Shown here: positions 26,951 to 35,190 of the stretch, piece after piece
Position numbering within the stretch: position 1 is the first letter of the stretch
Layout: every line of letters starts with the position of its first letter
Assembly (NCBI GenBank): GCA_965203195.1
Contig: OZ241860.1
Coordinates: forward strand, 1,364,001-1,428,000
Reading direction: 5' to 3'
DNA: 64,000 nucleotides
DNA from: Bin87 sp965203195
Lineage (GTDB): Bacteria; Chloroflexota; Dehalococcoidia; Lucifugimonadales; UBA3495
Translations under genes and position numbers: made by a program
The notes under the pieces: generated by a model
What the model was told of the DNA's origin: nothing
Database searches by the model: none
Seen by the model: the letters and a program-made list of their open reading frames with translations, nothing else

Positions 26951-28180
26951 TTATGCCGCCATCTCCTCTGCCGCCACTCCGGTTGCCAGCAGGGCCGCGA
27001 TCTCATCGTCGGCGTAGCCATGTTCCCGCAGAACTTGCCGGGTATGCTCGCCCAGGGCGGGGGCGCGGCGGCGGACGCTGCCGGGGGTTGCGGACAGTTT
27101 GACGGGCACGCCGATGTTGGGCAGTTGGCCCAGGTCGGCATCGTCCAGCGTTACCAGCATATCCCGGGCCTGGGCCTGCGGGTCGGCATAGACCTGCGCC
27201 ATATCGTAGATGGGACCGGCGACGACGCCGGCGGCGGCCAGGCGTTCCAGCCAGTAGTCCGTGGTGTGTGGGGAGAGTATTCCTTCCAAAAGTTCCGCCA
27301 GTTCGGCCTCGCGGGCCTTGCGGTCGTTGGGGGCCTGATAGCGGGGGTCGTCAATCAGGGCGTCCTGGCCGATGGCGCGGCAGAATTGTTCCCAGGTGGG
27401 CTGGGAAGCGGCGCCGATGTTGATGTAGCCATCGCTGGTGCGGAGGGCCTGGTAGGGGGCGTTGACGCGGTGGGCGGAACCGAGGGGGCCGGGGATGGCG
27501 CCGGTGGCGAAGTATTCGGACGATTCCCAAACGGTGTAGGCGATGCCGGCTTCCAGGAGGGAGGCGTCCACCTGCTGCCCCTGCCCGGTGCGCTGGGCGT
27601 GGATGTAGGCGGCCAGGATGCCGCAGGCGGTGAAGCTGCCGGCGCCGATGTCGGTAATCGGCACGCCGACTTTGGCGGGCGGGCCGCCGGGGAAGCCGGT
27701 TACGGACATCAGCCCGCTCATTCCCTGGGCGACCAGGTCGAAGCCGCCCCGGTTGCGGTAGGGGCCGGAGGCGCCGAAGCCGGAGATGCTGGCGTAGATG
27801 AGGCGGGGGTTGATTGCGGCCAGCGCCGGGTAGTCCAGCCCCAGGCGTTCCATAACGCCGGGGCGGAAGTTTTCGGCCACAATGTCGGCGGTTGCGGCCA
27901 GGCGGCGAAAGACGGCTTTGCCAGGCGCGGAGCGCAAGTCCAGGGCGAGGCTGCGCTTGTTGCGGTTGAGGGCGAGGAAGCCGGCGGCAAAGCCGCCGGC
28001 GAGGCGGGAGCCCATCCGGCGGGTGTCGTCGCCGCGGCCGGGCCGCTCGATTTTGATGACATCGGCGCCCAGGTCGGCCAACAGCAGGGTGCACATCGGG
28101 CCGGCCATAATTTGGGTCAGGTCGAGGACTTTGACGCCGGCCAGGGGGCCAGGGGGAGGAGGGGCGGCGGGGGCGGTCAT
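26951..28180 (-). CDS. CaiB/BaiF (family III) CoA-transferase
   Basis: 409 residues. Moves CoA between organic acids. N-terminal LAGVKVLDLTQIMAGPMCTL with LADLGADVIKIERPGRGDD, then RNKRSLALDL, and GGFDLVAQGMSGLMSVTG containing the catalytic Asp. LEAGIAYTVWE and the C-terminal GEHTRQVLREHGY also fit. A Pro/Ala leader precedes the domain. It is convergent with the LLM gene (64-base gap). Acid substrates cannot be assigned. Confidence 0.92.
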   Translation of the reverse strand: MTAPAAPPPPGPLAGVKVLDLTQIMAGPMCTLLLADLGADVIKIERPGRGDDTRRMGSRLAGGFAAGFLALNRNKRSLALDLRSAPGKAVFRRLAATADIVAENFRPGVMERLGLDYPALAAINPRLIYASISGFGASGPYRNRGGFDLVAQGMSGLMSVTGFPGGPPAKVGVPITDIGAGSFTACGILAAYIHAQRTGQGQQVDASLLEAGIAYTVWESSEYFATGAIPGPLGSAHRVNAPYQALRTSDGYINIGAASQPTWEQFCRAIGQDALIDDPRYQAPNDRKAREAELAELLEGILSPHTTDYWLERLAAAGVVAGPIYDMAQVYADPQAQARDMLVTLDDADLGQLPNIGVPVKLSATPGSVRRRAPALGEHTRQVLREHGYADDEIAALLATGVAAEEMAA

Positions 28181-28211
28181 TGGGGCACCTGTTTATGGTG
28201 GGGCAAGGGGT

Positions 28212-28315
28212 GGACGGGCATTACAGATTACACGATATGTTGCCCTTACGCGTTGCAGTTTCGCATTGATATGGCCGGGCGCGCTGTAGATTGGCGGTGT
28301 CATTCATCATTGTAG
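28212..28315 (+). pseudogene. Fragment of a second LLM oxidoreductase gene
   Basis: The plus-strand frame reads ITDYTICCPYALQFRIDMAGRAVDW, which follows FTDYTMCPDVLQFLTYMAGRTTDL of the intact gene at 25795 almost residue by residue. There is no start and the frame ends 8 codons later, so it is a relic of about 30 codons. It overlaps the 3' end of dnaN by nine bases. (Segments quoted here are broken for length.). Confidence 0.7.
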
Positions 28316-29440
28316 GCGCATCGGCATTACTACTTCCAACTTGCGTCCGTCCTCATCGCGAAACACTGCCAGATCCGACGGGTCATTGGTTTCAATGGCG
28401 ATGAAGTCGGAGCCGGGAGCGTTGGCAATGTCCCTCAGGTAAAGGTAGTTGAAGGCAATCTGCGTGTGCCCGGTCATTTTGGCGGGGACGATGGGGGCAA
28501 GCGCGTTCCCCAACTCTGCGGAGCGAAAGGACAGATGCAACAACGCATCGCCGTGAGATTCCAGGCGAATGATATTTTGGCCGGGACGGGCGAAAACGCC
28601 GCAACGCCTAACGGCGCGGCGCATTTCGTCCCGGTTCACCACGACCTGGGCGCGGTGAGAGTCGGGTACCAGCAGGCGATATTTCGGAAACGCTCCCTGA
28701 AGCAACTGCGTGATGACGGTCAGATTGTGAATTTTGAATTGCGCCCTGCTTTGGTCCGGCGCGAGAACAAACTCCACTGTCCCAGACCGATTCCGCACTG
28801 CGTCGGCGACAATCCGCATTGTGCCGGACGGGACAACTGCGTCGATGTCCGCGCTGTTGTCGCTTGTGATCGTTGATTTGGCAATCGCCAGCCGGAAGCC
28901 GTCGGCCGCAACCAGCCGCAATTGCCCCGGTTTATATTCCAGGAGCGTGCCAGTCAGAACTGGGCGAGACTCGTCTTTGCCGGCAGCGTGAATCACGCTG
29001 TCGACGATCCGGGCGAATTCGCGCGTGTCAAGGGCAAGGCTGGATTGACCGTTGACAGGCGGATTGGGCGGGAATTCGCCGGCTGGCGCGCCAGTGATGT
29101 GCGACCAGCTGCGCCCGCATTCAATGACCAGCAACGGCGGCTCGTCCTCTGATGCCGGGCATACGGAGCGCATCGTCACGATGCTGTCGCTGTCCTTGAG
29201 GCTGCTGGCGAGATCGGCGAGCAGACGGCCAGGGACGCAAATGCTCCCTTCCTCTGGCACTGTAGCTCTGGCCTGGGCAATGATGACCGTCTCCAGGTTG
29301 GTGGCGGTCGCAGAAAGTCGCCCGTCTGCGGCTTGCAAAAGCGTGTTTTCCGTAATAGGTGTGCCACTGTTACGAGGGATCACTGGCATAACCTGGGTCA
29401 GCAGGCTACGCAGTTCCCCCAGGGCGATGCTGACTTGCAT
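28307..29440 (-). CDS. dnaN: DNA polymerase III sliding clamp (beta)
   Basis: 377 residues, the length of a full three-domain clamp. It starts MQVSIALGELRSLLTQVMPV, with a domain-1 motif ATNLETVI. A central segment reads LRLVAADGFRLAIAK, the usual LxAtDg.RLa pattern. It ends VVMPMRLQ, like the clamp C-terminus that meets the polymerase. The ATG at 29440 has AGGAGG upstream. No dnaA, recF or gyrB is present; instead it follows an Mrr-like endonuclease by 26 bases. It may be the chromosomal clamp moved from the origin or an accessory paralogue. Confidence 0.88.
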   Translation of the reverse strand: MQVSIALGELRSLLTQVMPVIPRNSGTPITENTLLQAADGRLSATATNLETVIIAQARATVPEEGSICVPGRLLADLASSLKDSDSIVTMRSVCPASEDEPPLLVIECGRSWSHITGAPAGEFPPNPPVNGQSSLALDTREFARIVDSVIHAAGKDESRPVLTGTLLEYKPGQLRLVAADGFRLAIAKSTITSDNSADIDAVVPSGTMRIVADAVRNRSGTVEFVLAPDQSRAQFKIHNLTVITQLLQGAFPKYRLLVPDSHRAQVVVNRDEMRRAVRRCGVFARPGQNIIRLESHGDALLHLSFRSAELGNALAPIVPAKMTGHTQIAFNYLYLRDIANAPGSDFIAIETNDPSDLAVFRDEDGRKLEVVMPMRLQ

Positions 29441-29466
29441 AGATCGATGCCTCCTGGACGTTCCGG

Positions 29467-30060
29467 CTACAGGTTCGAAAACCATTGGCGGTCGACGGTT
29501 ACGCTTTCCACGGCGCGGACGGTGGTGATGACGCCCAGATTGAACTCTTTCAGGTACTCGCAAAGCCGATGTCCGTCCACCAGGGTTATGGTGACCGCGC
29601 CCGGTCGGGCGGCTTCGTCCTGGGCGGCTTTGGTGAATTGGCCCGTAGTCACCAGCAGTCCCAGACCGGAACGGCCCTCCAGGGCGCCCCGAAAGTCTCT
29701 GATTTCCTTGACGCCTACCCGGTCACCGTAGCGTTTGCACTGAAAGTACGCCGGAACTTTCAGCATTCCCGCCAAGGTGCACAGGCCGTACCCGTCAATG
29801 CCGGCGTCGTTGCTGCGCCGGGTTGTGGCTACGTTCTCCATGCCGGCGGCGGTGAGCAGTTCCTGCGCCAATTGCTCAAACCGGTACGGATCCATTTCCT
29901 TGAGCAGCGTCAGCAGTTCGTCCCGCCAGCTACTGCCGTCATCGGGCCATTCGGACAGGAGCACCGGCTCCGCAGTTTCGGAATGGCGGGAGCCGGTATC
30001 GCGCGGCATATTTTGAGTAATGTCAGGCAACCAGCGCCACAGACGGGGCTGTTCTCGCAT
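29467..30060 (-). CDS. Mrr-like restriction endonuclease (PD-(D/E)xK)
   Basis: 197 residues. After a variable N-terminus, residues about 55-180 form an Mrr-type catalytic domain: PYRFEQLAQELLTAAG with the helix Glu, SNDAGIDGYG with Asp 89, and PAYFQCKRYG with Q107-x-K109, the QxK version of the motif. A C-terminal segment GAVTITLVDGHRLCEYL is typical of the family. It likely cleaves modified or foreign DNA. GGAGG six bases before ATG 30060 fixes the start. It is the first gene before dnaN and is divergent from a methyltransferase. Confidence 0.85.
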   Translation of the reverse strand: MREQPRLWRWLPDITQNMPRDTGSRHSETAEPVLLSEWPDDGSSWRDELLTLLKEMDPYRFEQLAQELLTAAGMENVATTRRSNDAGIDGYGLCTLAGMLKVPAYFQCKRYGDRVGVKEIRDFRGALEGRSGLGLLVTTGQFTKAAQDEAARPGAVTITLVDGHRLCEYLKEFNLGVITTVRAVESVTVDRQWFSNL

Positions 30061-30132
30061 AGTGACCTCCACGCCACGCATTTTGCCAAGCCGACCAGCG
30101 CTGCTGATTTGACTGTCCTGGCGGGTCGGCTG

Positions 30133-30141
30133 ATTTTACCA
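30133..30141 (-). promoter_or_regulatory. Possible extended -10 for the Mrr-dnaN unit
   Basis: Minus strand TGGTAAAAT, 73 bases upstream of the Mrr-like ATG. The -35 region is weak (TGGCAA at a 17-base spacing). Confidence 0.4.
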
Positions 30142-30213
30142 GTATGACCAGGGCGTTGCCACCGCCGTTGCGGCGGCGCGCCGGAAACGGCGGCGGCATA
30201 GAAGGCCAGCGGT

Positions 30214-30242
30214 TTGACGGCGGGGGCGGGGAACGGGATAAT
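30214..30242 (+). promoter_or_regulatory. Promoter of the methyltransferase/coiled-coil pair
   Basis: TTGACG (30214-30219), exactly 17 bases, GATAAT (30237-30242); each hexamer matches consensus at five of six positions. The leader to ATG 30295 is about 45 bases. Confidence 0.7.
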
Positions 30243-30294
30243 GCGCGCCGGCTAGATGGCAACCGGATGCCAACCGGCGGAACGAGGCGCGCGG

Positions 30295-31251
30295 ATGGGC
30301 GAAATTATACTCGGCGACAACCTGGATGTCCTGCGGACGCTGCCGGACGGCGCGTTTGAGCTGATTTATATTGACCCGCCGTTTAATACCGGTCGGGCGC
30401 AGTCCCGCACGCGCATCAGGGTTACGCCCGACGCCGGCGGCGACCGCACGGGCTTTCAGGGGCGGCGCTACCGGACGGAGGTGACGGGGCGCAGCGGGTA
30501 CGGCGATATTTTTGACGATTACATCGGCTTCCTGCGGCCCCGGATGGTAGAGGCCCGCCGGGTTCTGGCCGAGGCGGGCAGCCTGTTTTTTCATATTGAC
30601 TACCGGGAGGTTCATTACTGCAAGGTGATGCTGGATGAAATTTTCGGGCGAGAGAGTTTCATCAACGAGATCATCTGGGCCTACGATTACGGTGGGCGGC
30701 CCAAGACCCGGTGGCCGGCGAAGCACGACAACATTCTGTGGTACGCCAAAAATCCGGCCCACTATACTTATAACTATGATGCCATCGACCGGATTCCCTA
30801 CCTGGCGCCGGGGCTAGTGGGGCCGGAAAAGGCGGCGCGGGGCAAGACGCCAACTGATGTGTGGTGGCATACGATAGCGACGGGCAAGGAAAAGACGGGG
30901 TATGCCACGCAGAAGCCGCTGGACATCATCCGGCGCATTGTGCGGGTTCATTCCAAACCGGGCGACCGGCTGCTGGATTTTTTTGCCGGCAGCGGTACGC
31001 TGGGGGAGGCGGCGCATTTGGAGGGGCGGGAGTTCACGCTGGTGGACAATAACCCTGAGGCGGTGCAGGTGATGCGGCGGCGGCTGAGGCGGTATGGCGT
31101 CGTGGTGAAAGGAATGGGCGAATCCGGCCTGCGGGTAATCCAAGGAAGCAGGGCGGGCGCAGGTGCGAGCACTAATCCGGCAAATCTGATATTATGGAAC
31201 GCCAACGCTACCGGAGATGATGGCACCGATGACTACGCCCGCACCGGATGA
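30295..31251 (+). CDS. Site-specific DNA methyltransferase (beta-class, N6-adenine or N4-cytosine)
   Basis: 318 residues. It starts MGEIILGDNLDVLRTLPDGA and has motif IV YIDPPFNTGRAQ (DPPF 27-30), FFHIDYREVHYCKVMLDEIF, YATQKPLDIIRRIV and motif I LDFFAGSGTLGEAA near 228. Unlike the two other methyltransferases in this window it has no HNH domain; it ends soon after motif X-like ALVDNN-type sequence. GAGG precedes ATG 30295. Its last 35 bases overlap the following coiled-coil gene, so the pair is coupled. The Mrr-like gene is divergent from it. Confidence 0.9.
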   Translation: MGEIILGDNLDVLRTLPDGAFELIYIDPPFNTGRAQSRTRIRVTPDAGGDRTGFQGRRYRTEVTGRSGYGDIFDDYIGFLRPRMVEARRVLAEAGSLFFHIDYREVHYCKVMLDEIFGRESFINEIIWAYDYGGRPKTRWPAKHDNILWYAKNPAHYTYNYDAIDRIPYLAPGLVGPEKAARGKTPTDVWWHTIATGKEKTGYATQKPLDIIRRIVRVHSKPGDRLLDFFAGSGTLGEAAHLEGREFTLVDNNPEAVQVMRRRLRRYGVVVKGMGESGLRVIQGSRAGAGASTNPANLILWNANATGDDGTDDYARTG

Positions 31252-32317
31252 ACCGGAACCGACGACTTTTGCCGAATGGCGCGCAATGCAGAAGCGGCAG
31301 GATCAGCGGATTGAATTGCTGCTGGCATCCCAGGAGCGCACGGCGGAGATTGCGGCTGAAAATACGGCCGGCATCGCAAGGCTCCAAGCGGCCCAGGAGC
31401 GCACGGCGGAGATTGCGGCTGAAAATACGGCCGGCATCGCAAGGCTCCAGGCGGCCCAGGAGCGCACGGCGGAGATTGCGGCTGAAAATACGGCCGGCAT
31501 CGCAAGGCTCCAGGCGGCCCAGGAGCGCACCGCGGAGATTGCGGCTGAAAATACGGCCGGCATCGCAAGGATTGAGGCCACCCAGGAGCGTACCGCGGAG
31601 ATTGCGGCTGAAAATACGGCCGGCATCGCAAGGATTGAGGCCACCCAGGAGCGTACCGCGGAGATTGCGGCTGAAAATACGGCCGGCATCGCAAGGATTG
31701 AGGCCACCCAGGAGCGTACCGCGGAGATTGCGGCTGAAAATACGGCCGGCATCGCAAGGCTCCAGGCTGCCCAGGATCGCACCGCGGAGATTGCGGCCCA
31801 GAACGCGCGGGAGATTGGCAGAGTTGATGCCGCCCACACACGCACCGCTCAAGATGTCGCTACCCTCAAGGGATGGGGACTGGAATTTTTGTGCGAGCGT
31901 AGGCCCGAGATTTTCGCCGACGCTTTCAATCTGCGCCGCATTGACCTGCTGCCCAAAACCGAAGTCATCCGCATTGCCGCCGATGCCGAGGATCTGGGCA
32001 TTATTACCCGGCAGCAGCGGGCTGTCGTTGCCGGCGCCGATGTCTATTTTTATGGGCTGCGGCGGCCCGATAATGACCGGGTTTGCCTGGTGACGCAGGT
32101 GTCTTTTGAAGTGGGCGTCCGCGATGTGGAGCGGGCGGTTAGGCAGGCGGGGATTTTGAACGAGATTATCCGGCGAATGCGGCCGTTTCCGATTACCGGA
32201 ATGGCGCTGCCCGTGGTGGCCGGCACGCGGCAGTCGGAGGCGGCGATTGCCCAGTCCGCGGCGTGGGGCGGCGTGGCTTTCGTGCCTATCTATAACGGCG
32301 ACAGCCTGATGGCCTGA
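31217..32317 (+). CDS. Coiled-coil repeat protein with a C-terminal nuclease-like domain
   Basis: 366 residues. Residues 39-206 are eight 21-residue repeats (QERTAEIAAENTAGIARLQA type); 21 is three heptads, so this is a long regular coiled coil. The C-terminal 160 residues are globular. They include AGADVYFYG, VCLVTQVSFEVGVRDVERA, and ITGMALPVVAGT, a layout I associate with PD-(D/E)xK-like domains that follow coiled coils in DUF3782-type proteins. The usual Glu and Lys positions appear as Gln and Ser, so activity is doubtful. Several close ATGs (31217, 31220, 31229) could start it. Its first 35 bases overlap the methyltransferase gene, which suggests joint function. Confidence 0.65.
   Translation: MMAPMTTPAPDEPEPTTFAEWRAMQKRQDQRIELLLASQERTAEIAAENTAGIARLQAAQERTAEIAAENTAGIARLQAAQERTAEIAAENTAGIARLQAAQERTAEIAAENTAGIARIEATQERTAEIAAENTAGIARIEATQERTAEIAAENTAGIARIEATQERTAEIAAENTAGIARLQAAQDRTAEIAAQNAREIGRVDAAHTRTAQDVATLKGWGLEFLCERRPEIFADAFNLRRIDLLPKTEVIRIAADAEDLGIITRQQRAVVAGADVYFYGLRRPDNDRVCLVTQVSFEVGVRDVERAVRQAGILNEIIRRMRPFPITGMALPVVAGTRQSEAAIAQSAAWGGVAFVPIYNGDSLMA
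31331..31834 (+). repeat. 63-bp tandem repeats, eight units
   Basis: Seven near-identical 63-base units (31331-31771) and an eighth diverged one. Units 1-3 and 7 encode ...IARLQAA, units 4-6 ...IARIEAT. The unit length is a multiple of three and of the heptad, so gain or loss keeps both frame and coiled-coil register. Confidence 0.95.
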
Positions 32318-32382
32318 CGGAGCACTTCCGCCGGTCGGGCGTTTCGGGCGTCGTCGGTTCAGGGGCAGAGTATCGCCCCGGG

Positions 32383-33228
32383 CTAGACCCGCTGCTGCCA
32401 GCAGTCGGCGGCTACCGCCACCGGGCCGCCCTGGTACACCGACCGGGCCTCGTCCGCCAGCAGTTCGGTAGCGTTGTGGAAGGGGTTGTCAATGTGGGTC
32501 AGCGTCAGGGCGGCGACGCCGGCCAGTTGAGCGATGCGGCCGGCTTCGGCCGCGGTGGCGTGGGCGGCGTGGTCGGCCCGCCGGCGGTCGGTCTCCACGC
32601 AGATGGCTTCGTGGATGAGCAGGGTTGCGCCCTGGGCCAGTTCGGCCAGGGGCGGATGCCAGCGGGTGTCGCCCGAAAAGACTACCGCCTGCCCGCCGGC
32701 TTCCACCCGCCAGGCCAGGGCGCCGCCGATGTGGGACACGGGGAGGCAGCAGGCGCGCACGGTCGGGGTCAGGGCAATCCACTGGCCGGCGTCCGCCGGC
32801 CGGAACCGGAACACCTGTCGTCCGTCGCGCCGGCGGGCGCCGTCCGCATCTACCGACAGCCCCCGGCGGGGGTAGGAGAGCAGGATTTCAATGTCGGTCA
32901 GGGCTTCCGGCGAGGCGTGGAGCTGCATGGGACGTTCCGCCGGGTTGCGGCGGCTGCGCTGCATCTCGATGTGGGGCAGGCCCTCGCAGTGGTCGGGGTG
33001 GCTGTGGGACAGGAGGCAGTGGTCAAAGTCCGTGGGCGACATTCCCATCCGTTCCGAGTGGCGGAGGACGGTGTTGCCGGAAGCGGCGTCCAGCAGGATG
33101 CGTTCCCCGCCCGGGCATTCCAGCACGATGGCGGTATGGTTGCGGAGGGTGCAGCCGCCGGCCCCGGTGCCGAGGTAGGTGACGGTGAACCCGGACTTGG
33201 TTTCTGATGCGAACCCCGGTTGCGCCAA
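32383..33228 (-). CDS. MBL-fold metal-dependent hydrolase (RNase Z-like group)
   Basis: 281 residues. The metal site HxHxDH is at 75-80 (SHSHPDH), with a further His in LPVSHIGG, Asp in FSGDTRWHPP and His in THIDNPFHNA. The start VTYLGTGAGGCTLRNHTAI resembles the RNase Z/arylsulfatase-type branch. The long His arm of true RNase Z is not evident, so tRNA processing is unproven. It is separated by 92 bases from the D-hydroxyacid dehydrogenase on the same strand. Confidence 0.85.
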   Translation of the reverse strand: MAQPGFASETKSGFTVTYLGTGAGGCTLRNHTAIVLECPGGERILLDAASGNTVLRHSERMGMSPTDFDHCLLSHSHPDHCEGLPHIEMQRSRRNPAERPMQLHASPEALTDIEILLSYPRRGLSVDADGARRRDGRQVFRFRPADAGQWIALTPTVRACCLPVSHIGGALAWRVEAGGQAVVFSGDTRWHPPLAELAQGATLLIHEAICVETDRRRADHAAHATAAEAGRIAQLAGVAALTLTHIDNPFHNATELLADEARSVYQGGPVAVAADCWQQRV

Positions 33229-33320
33229 AACGAAGTCTCCTTGCAGGGTGTCGGACCGGTTGTCGGGCGGGATGTTGGCGTCGTTGCCGGCGTTGTCGCC
33301 GGCGCCGGTCGCGCGGTGGG

Positions 33321-34355
33321 CTAGACCAGGGGAACGCGCGAATGGGGCAATACCGCCGGATTGACCAGAAACTCGGGCATACGGCCCAGCAGGGCGTCAA
33401 CCGTGGCCTGCGCCGTCCGCACTGCCAGGTCCCGCACCGACTGTCGCGACAGAAAGGCGATATGTGGCGTGATGATGACATTGTCCAGGGCGAACAGCGG
33501 ATGTTCCGGCGGGGGCGCCGCCGATTCCATAACATCCAGCCCGGCGCCGGCGATGCGGCCATCGCGCAGGGCGGCGTACAGCGCGGTTTCGTCCACGATA
33601 GGGCCGCGGGCGCAGTTGATCAGATAGGCCGACGGTTTCATCAGCGACAACGCCCGTTCCCCAATCAGCCCGCGCGTTTCGGGGTTCAATGGCGTGTGGA
33701 GGCTGACATAATCGGCGGCGGCCAGCGTATCGTCCAGCGACGCCGCCGCAACGCCCGGCGGCAAGTCGGAGTCCAGCGGCAGATAAGGGTCGCAGGCCAG
33801 CACGGACAGTCCGAAAGCGCGGGCCTTGCCGGCCACCGCCCGCCCGATGCGTCCGAATCCGATGACGCCCAGGGTCTGCCCGCGCAGGCGGGTCAGGGGG
33901 TGAGGGGATGACACGCCTTCCCAGCGGCCGGCCCTGGCGATGCCGTCATAGAAGCGCACCTGGCGGTTCCAGGCCAGCAGCAGGGCCATTACATGGTCGC
34001 TCACTTCGTCAACGCAGTAATCCGGCACATAGGCGACGGGGATGCCCAGTTCGGTGGCGGTGGACACGGCGATGTTGTCCACGCCCACGCCGTAGCGGCT
34101 GATGATGCGGCAGCGTTGGGCGGCGCGCACCACGGTCGGGGTGACCTGGGCGAAGCAGGTCATAATGGCGTCGCAGTCGGCGGCCAGGCGGGCCAGGGTG
34201 GCTTCGGAGGGGTCGGGGGCTTCCACTACGGCGACGTGGTGGGGGCCGAGGCCGGCGGCCAGGGTGGCCCGTTCCGGCTCGGTGGAGGGCCAGACGAAAT
34301 CGGTGATGAGGATGCGGAGGGGCGCATCGGCAGAGTGGGCGTCGAAGGTTGTCAT
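33321..34355 (-). CDS. D-isomer-specific 2-hydroxyacid dehydrogenase (C-terminal-binding-protein-like)
   Basis: 344 residues. NAD motif LGVIGFGRIGRAVAGKA, YGVGVDNIAVSTATELGIPV, the catalytic Arg in INCARGPIVDE, a Glu in the GLDVME stretch and the His in ITPHIAFLS. It reduces a 2-keto acid or oxidises a D-2-hydroxy acid; phosphoglycerate is less likely because no ACT domain follows. Start at MTTFDAHSADAPL; the TATAAT at 34396-34401 lies inside the longer open frame and rules that out. Confidence 0.88.
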   Translation of the reverse strand: MTTFDAHSADAPLRILITDFVWPSTEPERATLAAGLGPHHVAVVEAPDPSEATLARLAADCDAIMTCFAQVTPTVVRAAQRCRIISRYGVGVDNIAVSTATELGIPVAYVPDYCVDEVSDHVMALLLAWNRQVRFYDGIARAGRWEGVSSPHPLTRLRGQTLGVIGFGRIGRAVAGKARAFGLSVLACDPYLPLDSDLPPGVAAASLDDTLAAADYVSLHTPLNPETRGLIGERALSLMKPSAYLINCARGPIVDETALYAALRDGRIAGAGLDVMESAAPPPEHPLFALDNVIITPHIAFLSRQSVRDLAVRTAQATVDALLGRMPEFLVNPAVLPHSRVPLV

Positions 34356-34395
34356 AACTGGTAAAACCCCGGAGCCGCTTGTAGCGGCGGGGCGC

Positions 34396-34401
34396 ATTAT
34401 A
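34396..34401 (-). promoter_or_regulatory. -10 element of the D-hydroxyacid dehydrogenase gene
   Basis: Minus-strand TATAAT 40 bases upstream of ATG 34355. TTGCGC, as at tRNA-Ser, lies upstream but at a short 15-base spacing. Confidence 0.5.
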
Positions 34402-34494
34402 CCCGATAGCGGGGCGGCGCAAAACCGCTTGTTCCGGGCAAAAGCCGCAACCCGGTTAACCATATGGCACGACACGACAGGATTGAGATGCCTA

Positions 34495-34503
34495 TGCTAT
34501 AAT
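34495..34503 (+). promoter_or_regulatory. Extended -10 of the membrane-protein gene
   Basis: TGCTATAAT, with ACGACA 18 bases upstream of the hexamer. The leader is about 68 bases before ATG 34578. Confidence 0.6.
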
Positions 34504-34577
34504 CGGCACTGGGATTCACTATCTCCCCCGGCCGACGGAGGCACTACCAAAGTCCGGGCAATCAGGGAGTATGCGAT

Positions 34578-35057
34578 ATGAAACGCGATGAATATGGCGA
34601 CAACTACCAGGCGCACCTGCTGGAGCAATACAAGCTCTATGTTGAGATGGCCGACCGGGTAAGCCAGCGCCGCGACCAGTCCAATCGGTTCTATGTGACC
34701 ATCGTATCCGCTCTGGTCGCGCTGCTGGTGGTGATGGCGCGGCTGGGGGCCGCTGACTCGGTCTGGGCGGCGGCGCTGCTGATTGCCGGGCTTTTCGGGG
34801 TGGCTCTGTCGGTGATTTGGATTATCAACATCAAATCCTACCGGAGGCTTAACACGGCCAAGTTCGGCGTCATCAATGCCATTGAGAGCCAGCTGCCCAC
34901 GGCCGGTTACAGCGACGAATGGGAACGGCTGCGCCCGAAAGGCGGCCCGCCCCGATACTTTCAGCTGACCCGAGTTGAGCAGCTGGTGCCTTCGCTGACG
35001 CTGCTGCTTTTCCTCGGGATAGCGGGTTACGGCGCGTTTCTGCTTTTTGCCGGCTAA
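34578..35057 (+). CDS. Small membrane protein of unknown function, three helices
   Basis: 159 residues. A charged N-terminal helix (YQAHLLEQYKLYVEMADRVS) leads into TM1 at about 39-55 and TM2 at 62-84. A cytoplasmic segment (IKSYRRLNTAKFGVINAIES, then DEWERL) is followed by TM3 at 136-157. It superficially recalls SLATT-type small membrane effectors of conflict systems (two-helix proteins), but I cannot confirm that. GGGAG sits eight bases before the ATG, and a strong promoter precedes it. It stands between a metabolic gene and the TcmP pair on the same strand, so a defence link is possible. Confidence 0.7.
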   Translation: MKRDEYGDNYQAHLLEQYKLYVEMADRVSQRRDQSNRFYVTIVSALVALLVVMARLGAADSVWAAALLIAGLFGVALSVIWIINIKSYRRLNTAKFGVINAIESQLPTAGYSDEWERLRPKGGPPRYFQLTRVEQLVPSLTLLLFLGIAGYGAFLLFAG

Positions 35058-35128
35058 CGCTGCCGTCAAAACGGCGTATGCGGCCGGCAGCGAGCTATGC
35101 GGCACGAAAAATTCATCGCCTACGGCTA

Positions 35129-35157
35129 TTGCGGACTGATGTTCCGTGTGCTATCGT
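35129..35157 (+). promoter_or_regulatory. Possible promoter of the TcmP pair
   Basis: TTGCGG, 17-base spacer, TATCGT preceded by TGC. Only partial consensus; leader about 27 bases to ATG 35191. Confidence 0.35.
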
Positions 35158-35190
35158 AAAGGGCAACCACATTCGGATGGGGGTCTGACA

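Noticed and set aside
31331..31834. CRISPR array
   Set aside because: The 63-bp repeats are contiguous and coding, without unique spacers. No CRISPR array or cas gene was seen in the window.
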